Source: a virus. Taken from it: DNA of 58,085 nucleotides. Below the pieces are notes generated by a model. That model made no database searches and was not told the DNA's origin. It saw only the letters and a program-made list of their open reading frames with translations. The translations under genes were made by a program, and so were the position numbers. Each line of letters opens with the position of its first letter. Position 1 is the stretch's first letter. Of the stretch, positions 49,531 through 56,192 are shown piece by piece. Location: the IMG/VR virus record IMGVR_UViG_3300043398_000262, positions 1-58,085 of that record; one strand, 5' to 3'.

Positions 49531-51434
49531 TTTCTAAGCTCCCAAGGTATTAGCACCCCGTTCTCGTATACTGGGTCAGAAGCGGCTTTTGTCCAGCGCA
49601 ACATGGCTGATGGTTCTGCAGTCATCGGAACCTCCTTCACTACTGAATCCGCCCCAGAACAGAACAAATCTCGGATGTGGTGAGACTTTTCATGCAGACC
49701 CTCTAAAGGTACTTCTCCAAGCCATTCGTCGTGAAGCCACCCCTGCATACGGCAGCCGTAGACAGGAGATTCTGGGTCTGCATAGCAGGCATACATGACC
49801 TTTACGAAGCCTGCTTTGCCTGCGTCTGCAGCTAAACCCTGGAATAACGAGTTAGCGAATTCACAGTAGGACACGTCCCCCCGGACGCGTTGCGAGACGA
49901 AGTGCGTTACTTCCCCCCTAGCTCCACGCCTGCCTAGTTGGTCCGCGACCCACTCAAGGTACGGGGCTGCCTCTCTCCACTTCCTTTTCCAGGCCGCGAT
50001 TACTTCGGCTGCTCTGGCTTCGGTTATTTTGACTCCGTAGGTGGTAGCTGCGTACTCTATGAACGTCTTCTTACCCAACCCACCTGGCAGTCCGAAGCCG
50101 GCTGCCTTGGCTAGTTGCCGGAGTTCCTTGAACTTGGGCTTGTCCGTTTTCTTGAGTGCATACGCTTCATCGACGCTCAACCCATAAATCAACGCCCCCA
50201 GCTCGACGTGGGGGTCTCTGGCAGGGTCCTTCAGAACTTCTCCCAGGTCAGAAAAGTCAAAGAGCCACTTGCACACAGCTGCCCACGTTCTAAGCTCCGC
50301 TTGGTTGAAGTCGATACTCACAAAGGCGTACCCGGGTCGTGCCACGAAGCATTCGCGTACACCTTCGGCTCTCGGCGGATTCTGTATCTGGCATACATAC
50401 GCGCTATACGGCTGTCCAGGCTTCGGGTCATCGCCTTGGCGACATGACGTTCGGCCAGTAGCCACCAACGTGTTCATCGACGGTTGAATCAATGGGTGTT
50501 GAAGACGCTTGATTTTGCTTAGAAGAGTGTTTGCTTGCCCATAGCGGGTGTAGGCCGCCAGGATTTCATCCTCGGCTCCCAGACACGCCTCTTCGTCGAG
50601 CTTGACGTTCCCCGGCTTGCCGGCGGCCAGCATCTTCTCTGTTGGCTCTCCGCGTGGCTCAGACTTGCCCAGGCGCCTATAGGCGTCCACCAGCATCTGC
50701 TCAGCCTTGGCTTTGTCCTTAGAGCAAGAGCCGTCTGGCTTGAACTTCAGCAGTCCAGCTTGTGCCAGGACTTTGCGGTCCAGCTCAATCTCTGTCACTG
50801 TGGCGTCGTACAGCTTGCTTGCTGCGACTGGGTCTGTCCTGAGACCCCATGCACTAGACAGCGCCAGTGCTACGGCTGCCTCCACCTGTGGGTGCTCGTT
50901 GACGAACCAGCGGTCTCCCTGGGCTGCCTGGGCTCGCCACAGGTCGCGTACGGCGATATCCCCCTTGGCATAGTCGACTGCCTCTTGGGGCCATTGCTCG
51001 ACGTCCAGCCCATATAGAGAGCCAAACCGCACCCGCCAGGAGCACTGCTTGTCCAGCTTGATGGGGATACCGTGCGCCTCGAGGCAGTCATCCAGACCAA
51101 AGCCCTCACGCCGGTCGCCCTTGCCGATCCTCAGGAGCTTTTCGCGCAGCATCGTACAGCTGAAACCGCCTGCCTTCAACTTGGCGAACACCAACGGACG
51201 CCAGTCGACACTATGTGCCAGCATGGTCAGGATTTCGTAGGACGCGTTGTGGGCGACTATTTGTACCTGTGGGTCCTTGAGGGCCTCTGTCAACAGCTTG
51301 CCCAGACGTCCATCGCGTACGTGCCACAGCTCCGTGGGGGCATCGTCGATGGCGAACGACATGCACACCAACGGAGGAGCCTGTAGGCCAGGAGCTGTTA
51401 GAAACGTCTCAAAATCAACCCACAGCTTAGTCAT
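49527..51434 (-). CDS. DNA polymerase I family (family A) replicative polymerase
   Basis: 635 aa. 3'-5' exonuclease residues: D7-x-E9, H62-N63, and Y155-x3-D159. Polymerase residues: TGRTS (326-330), motif A D375-FNQA-E380, motif B K443-x3-F447-G-L-P-G-G, and motif C H568-D569-E570. The variant motif B with PGG is typical of many phage polymerases. It would copy the genome. A second, shorter relative without exonuclease lies at 11637-13043. Confidence 0.95.
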   Translation of the reverse strand: MTKLWVDFETFLTAPGLQAPPLVCMSFAIDDAPTELWHVRDGRLGKLLTEALKDPQVQIVAHNASYEILTMLAHSVDWRPLVFAKLKAGGFSCTMLREKLLRIGKGDRREGFGLDDCLEAHGIPIKLDKQCSWRVRFGSLYGLDVEQWPQEAVDYAKGDIAVRDLWRAQAAQGDRWFVNEHPQVEAAVALALSSAWGLRTDPVAASKLYDATVTEIELDRKVLAQAGLLKFKPDGSCSKDKAKAEQMLVDAYRRLGKSEPRGEPTEKMLAAGKPGNVKLDEEACLGAEDEILAAYTRYGQANTLLSKIKRLQHPLIQPSMNTLVATGRTSCRQGDDPKPGQPYSAYVCQIQNPPRAEGVRECFVARPGYAFVSIDFNQAELRTWAAVCKWLFDFSDLGEVLKDPARDPHVELGALIYGLSVDEAYALKKTDKPKFKELRQLAKAAGFGLPGGLGKKTFIEYAATTYGVKITEARAAEVIAAWKRKWREAAPYLEWVADQLGRRGARGEVTHFVSQRVRGDVSYCEFANSLFQGLAADAGKAGFVKVMYACYADPESPVYGCRMQGWLHDEWLGEVPLEGLHEKSHHIRDLFCSGADSVVKEVPMTAEPSAMLRWTKAASDPVYENGVLIPWELRK

Positions 51435-51442
51435 TCATGTAC

Positions 51443-51994
51443 CTATAAATATTCAGCCAGCCTATCGACCAGGTACAAAACCTCTGCATAGTCAACAGCT
51501 CTGAAGGCATTCTGTCCCTCGGCATTCCGATTCCACGGCCGGTCAAGCAGAATACCGACTCCACCAGCGTCTACGAACGCCTGGACGTTATCGGGGTGGT
51601 CATCAATCAGAACGTCGCCACGCACCAGTGCCTTGTCCGACGCAAAGACGATTTGCCTACTAGTAAACCTACGGTCGCGTAACCACTGAGCACGTTCGTA
51701 GCACCAACGTGGTGTATTCGCTGGACTCGTAACTGCTACAACCTGCCCGCGAGTTCTTAGCGCCTCTAGAAACACCATGGCGCCTGGGTACTCCTCTAGC
51801 CTAGAGACGACGTCAGGACGCTCAATTAGGTGCCAGACTTGGGCGTCTTCCTCTGGGCTGGCCACGGACTTCGAGAAGTCCCACGTAGTGACTTCGTCTT
51901 CAGAGTGAATGCGTCCGGTCAATACCACTAGACATTCCAGATACGTCTGAGCGAACCGACAAATAACGCCGTCGATGTCTAGCAGAATTCTCAC
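51443..51994 (-). CDS. 5'(3')-deoxyribonucleotidase-like HAD hydrolase
   Basis: 183 aa. HAD motif I D6-x-D8 (LLDIDGV), motif II VAVTSPAN, and motif IV LIDDHPDN (~126-133). These and the length match the small HAD family of deoxyribonucleotidases. It would dephosphorylate deoxynucleotides and adjust the pool with the dCMP deaminase. Overlaps the next gene start (ATGA). Confidence 0.8.
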   Translation of the reverse strand: MRILLDIDGVICRFAQTYLECLVVLTGRIHSEDEVTTWDFSKSVASPEEDAQVWHLIERPDVVSRLEEYPGAMVFLEALRTRGQVVAVTSPANTPRWCYERAQWLRDRRFTSRQIVFASDKALVRGDVLIDDHPDNVQAFVDAGGVGILLDRPWNRNAEGQNAFRAVDYAEVLYLVDRLAEYL

Positions 51995-52326
51995 TTGGGC
52001 TCCTTCAAGGCGCGTCGTCCCCAGGCCTTGATGTCAAACCACAGCACGAATAGCGTGTTGGTGGCCAGATGAGCAGCCACCAAATATCCGCTTTCATCAT
52101 CCCACACCTTGCCGTCAAGTAGCTCGGCCCAGTGGCGACCAGCAGCCGCTACGTACGTGTCTCGGGTGAACGGCAGCCGCTGCCAGCTGCGTGGCTCGTG
52201 CTTCTTGGCGCCGAACGTCAGAATCTCGGCAATCGCCACCAGCGGCTCGCCTGGGAGCAAGTCCATCCTGGGCTTCTCAGCCTTGGCGGCTGCGGTCTGA
52301 ATCACGTGGTCGGACGCCGTGCTCAT
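51991..52326 (-). CDS. dATP/dGTP diphosphohydrolase-like protein (DUF5664 type)
   Basis: 111 aa. KPRMDLLPGEPLVAIAEI, FGAKKHEPRSW, AAGRHWAELLDG and ESGYLVAAHLATNTLF follow the helical MazG-like pattern of DUF5664, in which a H/E pair is proposed to bind metal. It probably hydrolyses dNTPs. Overlaps both neighbours. Homologues are widespread in phages, and some are linked to base-modification pathways; that link is not shown here. Confidence 0.7.
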   Translation of the reverse strand: MSTASDHVIQTAAAKAEKPRMDLLPGEPLVAIAEILTFGAKKHEPRSWQRLPFTRDTYVAAAGRHWAELLDGKVWDDESGYLVAAHLATNTLFVLWFDIKAWGRRALKEPK

Positions 52327-52841
52327 TTCTGTCTCCAGGTCAAGGCTTCTTTTACTAGGACGGGAGCGGCTCTGTCGCCATCTACAACTAGGTGAATGCG
52401 TTGCATTATGCTGGCGTGCATCCGCCGGCCGATTTCGTCGGCTTCAGTTTCAGACTGAGACCGCCCATAAGCCGCATACGGCTTGGTCCTGCGAACCCAG
52501 ACGTTGAAGTTGTCGTAAAAATCGAACAGTCGCGAGATGTGCCCGCGATATTCGTCGCTATCGTACACCCCTCGGACGTAGAACAGCGATTTCAGCAGGG
52601 GCGCGTCAGTAAGTATGTAGTCTACCTGGCCCACTAGGCGTCGCAGCCGACGGTCTTGTTCCGCCAGCATGAACATCTCATTTTCCATCGTCTGCCAAGC
52701 ACCGTCGTAAGTCAGCTCCTTGGCAAACTCTTCTACGACTTCGACTTTGAAGCCGGCCAACTTCATCTCGAAAAACAGACCTGCCTTGGTTGTGGATTTA
52801 CCCGCACCTGGACCTGCGAAAAAATTGACGACTACAGTCAT
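52323..52841 (-). CDS. P-loop nucleoside/nucleotide kinase-like protein (172 aa)
   Basis: From ATG 52841 (ATGA overlap), with Walker A G10-P-G-A-G-K-S-T (AAA_28/NadR-type). ILTDAPLLKS is the Walker B-like strand. It fits small phage kinases predicted to phosphorylate nucleosides or nucleotides. Operon partners are nucleotidase, diphosphohydrolase and phosphoesterase. Confidence 0.75.
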   Translation of the reverse strand: MTVVVNFFAGPGAGKSTTKAGLFFEMKLAGFKVEVVEEFAKELTYDGAWQTMENEMFMLAEQDRRLRRLVGQVDYILTDAPLLKSLFYVRGVYDSDEYRGHISRLFDFYDNFNVWVRRTKPYAAYGRSQSETEADEIGRRMHASIMQRIHLVVDGDRAAPVLVKEALTWRQK

Positions 52842-53662
52842 CGGATGGCTCTCGAGACTTGGGCAAGCATAGACTCGCCGCTTACAATCGGGACGTTGAT
52901 ATGGATGAACCGGCCGGACTTCGAAACTACCTCCAGCCCGTAGCCGTGCGCCCACTGAGAGACGTTTGTGTGCATATACAGCGGCTGAATACGAGCCAGC
53001 GTGCCGGGCGACCACGCGCCGAACAGACCCTTGTCGACTGACCTGCCGTGAACGCTGACAGCACGATGGATATGCCCGAAAACAACGTTTGCGCCGAACT
53101 TACTCAGGTGCACAGCAGCTGCGTGTGCCGAGGCACTTAGCCCATGCGTCACGTACACCGACGTTCCGCCAACGGTCAGTTTCAGCGTACCTGGGATACT
53201 GCAGCCCGGCATGAACTCGTTACGCTCAATGTAGCGAATACCGCGCGTCTTCAACTTCAGCGCCGCGGCGGGGCCCATAGCCGCCAAGTAGCTATCGGCG
53301 TCTTTCTTGTTGAAGAAAGTGGATGTAGCCCATTTCTCTACCCGAAATTCGTGGTTCCCAGCCACGTACCAAATACGTGCCTTGGGTGCCGCCTTGTGGA
53401 TTGCGTCCAGAAATTTGTTGGTGAACGCGACATCGTCTTCGTAAGACTCAGCCATTTCGTTGGTATATGACCGACTGTGCGTCGTAAAAATACCGCCACA
53501 ATCTAAATGGTCGCCCAGCATGACGATTTCGTCAGGAGCCAACCGCTTCAAGTCGGCTAAGAACGCAGCTTCTGCTGCTGGGTCGATATGAGCGCCATGG
53601 CTGTCAGGAATGAACACCCTGGTGACGTCTTTCGATTGAACTGCTTTTGCTCTAGTCGCCAA
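52838..53662 (-). CDS. Metallophosphoesterase (274 aa)
   Basis: Motifs DSHGAH (~19-24), GDHLD, GNHE (~102) and GHIHR (~203) are the calcineurin-like dinuclear metal site. Substrate unknown: could be a nuclease of the Mre11/SbcD type or a phosphatase. Next to a P-loop kinase; the pairing of kinase and phosphatase recalls end-repair modules but is not proved. Confidence 0.85.
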   Translation of the reverse strand: MATRAKAVQSKDVTRVFIPDSHGAHIDPAAEAAFLADLKRLAPDEIVMLGDHLDCGGIFTTHSRSYTNEMAESYEDDVAFTNKFLDAIHKAAPKARIWYVAGNHEFRVEKWATSTFFNKKDADSYLAAMGPAAALKLKTRGIRYIERNEFMPGCSIPGTLKLTVGGTSVYVTHGLSASAHAAAVHLSKFGANVVFGHIHRAVSVHGRSVDKGLFGAWSPGTLARIQPLYMHTNVSQWAHGYGLEVVSKSGRFIHINVPIVSGESMLAQVSRAIR

Positions 53663-53694
53663 AGTGTAACTCCAATTCTTGGGGTAAAGACAGG

Positions 53695-54201
53695 TTATGG
53701 TGACACGCCACGACTCTTGGGCCAGCTAGTTCTGGCGAAACTGCCGTGCAAAGCTTTTCTCGCCTCACGAACAGCTGCAATAGCGTCGTCTTTGTTCTCA
53801 AAGTACCCGACAAAGACCCGTTTTCCTTTGAACCCAACGCGGGCGAGCCATTTGCCGTACAGCGGGAACCAGCAAACACCCTTTTCGCCTGAAGTATTGT
53901 TCTTAGGAGCGCCTTTGTTCCAGACATTCTCGGCATTAGAACAGAGCCGCAGATTCTCTCTGCTGTTGTTAAGCCCATTGCCGTCTATGTGGTCAACTTG
54001 CAGACCCTTAGGCGCATTTAGTAGGAATCGGTGAAGATACTGGGTAGAGTCTCTGCCGTTTACCCTAATGTGCCGCAAAACATAGGCTGAGTATTTATTA
54101 GGCTTCTTTTCCAGATGCCAAGGGCCCGCTTCTTTGACTGCCTCTAAGTCAGCGTCATCCACGATGACCACGAAGCCTGAACGTATTTCGAAGCTAGCCA
54201 T
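53695..54201 (-). CDS. HNH homing endonuclease with AP2-type domain (168 aa)
   Basis: Core LHRFLLNAPKGLQVDHIDGNGLNNSRENLRL in pieces, then AP2-like SGEKGVCWFPLYGKWLARV. Closely follows the plan of those at 25847 and 48898, without the extra HTH. It lies between the phosphoesterase gene and a zinc-HTH gene. Mobile element. Confidence 0.9.
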   Translation of the reverse strand: MASFEIRSGFVVIVDDADLEAVKEAGPWHLEKKPNKYSAYVLRHIRVNGRDSTQYLHRFLLNAPKGLQVDHIDGNGLNNSRENLRLCSNAENVWNKGAPKNNTSGEKGVCWFPLYGKWLARVGFKGKRVFVGYFENKDDAIAAVREARKALHGSFARTSWPKSRGVSP

Positions 54202-54221
54202 TGAACTTGCCTCCTGGCCAC

Positions 54222-54470
54222 CTAGCTTAGTTTGGCGATATTCTTTGTCAGCAAAGACTGAATGGTCTCACCAATGTCGGCTGCGTCCATCGCAACCTGA
54301 CACAGATATGCCTGAATTGCATCCAGCCACTGGTCAGGCATCACCACTTTGCCGTGCCACGTAGACTTCTTGACCAGCTCGGCCAAACGCCCCGCCAGCA
54401 CCGGCAACGTGCCCTGGTGCATTGGCACCACCAGAGGCAGCTGGGCGTCAGTAATGCCGGCATTTATCAC
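54222..54470 (-). CDS. Unknown protein (82 aa)
   Basis: The GTG at 54470 is preferred; it overlaps the 3' end of the zinc-HTH gene, and an upstream ATG at 54551 would lie deep inside that gene. Pattern QGTLPVLAGRLAELVKKSTWHG...MPDQWLDAIQAYL suggests a small helical protein. No family recognised. It may have lost its original start when the zinc-HTH gene was inserted. Confidence 0.45.
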   Translation of the reverse strand: MINAGITDAQLPLVVPMHQGTLPVLAGRLAELVKKSTWHGKVVMPDQWLDAIQAYLCQVAMDAADIGETIQSLLTKNIAKLS

Positions 54471-54930
54471 GAGGCGACTGCGGCTCTGAGATGGTTCCGC
54501 GCATTGCAAACGCCGCAGATTCCACCTCGCGCTGCGCAGCACTCGCGTCAAACCGTGCCCTTGCTACGCGAAGGATCCAGGGGAACGTTCGGACGATCCT
54601 TAGTAGCGCGAGCCCTGCCGCGGAAGTCTCTCCAGCCTTCCAGCGAGCAATGGTACGCGGCGCCAAGCCAAGCGCGCGCTCCATGTACGCCATCGTAACT
54701 CGCTCCTTTTCGAGCGACTCGATGATGAGCCTCAAGGAAGCCTTATCGGCTTCGGCGATGGCTTGTCGGACAACCTCTGTTGCGCCGTCGTCCTGGTACC
54801 CTTCGTCGCAGTTCCGGCACTTCACCATGGGAACTTCATAATTGACGGCGGTTCCATAGGGAGGCTCATAGCGGCGGCGATCCAGCCTGCGCTCGACTTG
54901 AGTTGAACCGCATATGCGACACTTTTGCAT
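54448..54930 (-). CDS. Zinc-finger/HTH protein, MqsA/YgiT-like (160 aa)
   Basis: N-terminal zinc site C4-x2-C7 and C38-x2-C41 (CRICG..., KCRNCDEG), then a Xre/Cro-type HTH at ~78-100 (ERALGLAPRTIARWKAGETS) with following helices. This layout is that of MqsA-type antitoxins and related regulators. No partner toxin is evident. Three of the six GATC sites found in the whole window are in this gene (54574, 54595, 54879), and its GC-rich codon use differs, so it looks recently acquired. It could be a prophage or transcription regulator. Confidence 0.75.
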   Translation of the reverse strand: MQKCRICGSTQVERRLDRRRYEPPYGTAVNYEVPMVKCRNCDEGYQDDGATEVVRQAIAEADKASLRLIIESLEKERVTMAYMERALGLAPRTIARWKAGETSAAGLALLRIVRTFPWILRVARARFDASAAQREVESAAFAMRGTISEPQSPRDKCRHY

Positions 54931-54938
54931 CTCTACCT

Positions 54939-55088
54939 CTACGCCCGTGGCCCATGCAAAGACTTGAGGGCGTGTTCGGCTTCAGCTGACTCGCCACACA
55001 GCCCCAGGGCACACTGCTCCAGCGGAATGAACTGACCGTCCTTGCGGCCCATAGCCAGCACCATTTCGTTGTACTCGAATCCGAACAT
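54939..55088 (-). CDS. Unknown small protein (49 aa)
   Basis: GGAGG lies 7 bases before the ATG at 55088. Starts MFGFEYNEMVLAMGRKDGQ; two Cys in CALGLC. No domain recognised. First gene after the structured 55.1-55.4 kb gap. Confidence 0.5.
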   Translation of the reverse strand: MFGFEYNEMVLAMGRKDGQFIPLEQCALGLCGESAEAEHALKSLHGPRA

Positions 55089-55106
55089 TGCTTGCCTCCA
55101 AACACA

Positions 55107-55181
55107 CTAAAGAAGTCACCAAATGTACCGCAGCTGCCGCAGGGATTAGTCCCGATTGCCGTGGTTTGGTGGCTTCTTTAG
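55107..55181. repeat. Inverted repeat with 17-bp arms (one mismatch)
   Basis: Arms 55107-55123 and 55165-55181 pair at 16 of 17 positions around a 41-base loop that contains a further GC-rich hairpin (CAGCTGCCGCAGGG region). It lies 19 bases upstream of the start codon of the gene at 54939-55088, so its minus-strand RNA would form a stem in the 5' leader. Confidence 0.6.
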
Positions 55182-55183
55182 GG

Positions 55184-55270
55184 CGACGACTCAGCAGCTG
55201 TTTCATGCGGCGAAACAGTAAAAACACCTGTCGCAGGCTCTCCCTGCGCACCATGGCTGCTGAGTCGTTG
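55184..55270. ncRNA. Predicted three-way junction structure, possible RNA
   Basis: A 12-bp perfect outer stem (55187-55198 with 55256-55267, extendable to 15) encloses two hairpins: CTGTTTC/GAAACAG (55198-55218, 7-base loop) and CGCAGG/CCTGCG (55232-55248, 5-base loop). The fold is possible on either strand and no gene overlaps it. An untranslated RNA, a riboswitch-like leader or a single-stranded-DNA structure are all possible. Confidence 0.45.
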
Positions 55271-55418
55271 CAAAATAATAGAGTCAACCGCGCAAGTATT
55301 CGCCGGCCGGGGCATGCTGCAGCTGTTTCCCGACTACTGTAGGCAGCGTACTTGGACGCGGTTGGCTAAGCTAAACCCGGCGGCTTGCTGAGAACAACCC
55401 AGCACGCAACCCGTGGAA

Positions 55419-56084
55419 CTAAGCCGAAACTCCGAAGCGGGCCTTGAACTCGGCCAGCTCAATGCACTCTGACGTAGCCTCGTTGAACACGAAGCTGGAG
55501 TCATCAGGATGCACCTGGAAACCTTGGGCCACTAGCTCGTTGGCCAGCGTCTTGACGACGGCAGCACGCGTTGGCAGCGCCGGCTTTGCCTTGACGGGCT
55601 CGGCCGTCGCTGGCTCGTTAGCCGAGTGCGGATAGAACTCGTAAAAGACAGTCGGATTGCCTTCCTTGTTCGTCCACGGAACCGCCTCAACCACCACACG
55701 ACGCCCCTTGAGAGGGCTGACAGGGCGGCTGATTGCACTCTGGTACCGCACGTTGTCGATTTGGTTGGCGTCACCAGCCTCTAGACCGCAGATAGCGGCC
55801 ACGGTGCGCTTGATTTTCCCAAGCTCACGCTGATAGGCGCTATCGCGCGGCATGCGTCCGCCACCCTTGGCGTCGTGCGGATAGACCTTGAAATCAGCGC
55901 GCAAGCCAGCGGCACTGGGGCCGGACTCAACGGTGAACTCGACGATGAACCCCTTGCCCTGGAGACCAGTGTGCTCCTTGACGTCCTGGACGATTACCAC
56001 GTGCGTGCCGGGCTTGAGCTTTTCCTTGGCCGTCTTGTTGCCAGGAATATACGCGCTACCCATATCAAAGCTGTCGTTACCCAT
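55419..56084 (-). CDS. Unknown early protein, possibly ssDNA-binding (221 aa)
   Basis: The ATG at 56084 is preferred (GGAG 9 bases upstream); a frame starting at 56141 has no ribosome-binding site. Beta-rich N-terminal half (GTHVVIVQDVKEHTG, GKGFIVEFTVESGPS) suggests an OB-type fold. PSAAGLRADFKVYPHDAKGG and a Pro/Ala linker precede a small C-terminal helical domain (LIELAEFKARF-like). Positioned between SNF2 helicase and polymerase genes; similar domain order occurs in DUF669-type recombination proteins. Function is inferred. Confidence 0.55.
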   Translation of the reverse strand: MGNDSFDMGSAYIPGNKTAKEKLKPGTHVVIVQDVKEHTGLQGKGFIVEFTVESGPSAAGLRADFKVYPHDAKGGGRMPRDSAYQRELGKIKRTVAAICGLEAGDANQIDNVRYQSAISRPVSPLKGRRVVVEAVPWTNKEGNPTVFYEFYPHSANEPATAEPVKAKPALPTRAAVVKTLANELVAQGFQVHPDDSSFVFNEATSECIELAEFKARFGVSA

Positions 56085-56192
56085 CTGCGGAGTGCTCCAT
56101 TTCAGTTCTAATTGGTGCCAAATGCGGTTAGCCAGAAGCACGATGCACTAGGGAAAATCTACGTGCAAAATGTTTCTTGCAGTAGCCTGTCA

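Larger units (their letters stand above)
55089..55418. other. 330-bp non-coding gap in the replication arm
   Basis: No convincing coding frame. Contains the two structured elements at 55107-55181 and 55184-55270, then an AT-rich spot (AAAATAATA near 55272) and GC-rich remainder. Probably a leader with regulatory function for the genes downstream on the minus strand. Confidence 0.6.

Noticed and set aside
54222-54551. Longer form of the gene at 54222 starting at an ATG inside the zinc-HTH gene
   Set aside because: It would overlap that gene by over 100 bases with no ribosome-binding site.
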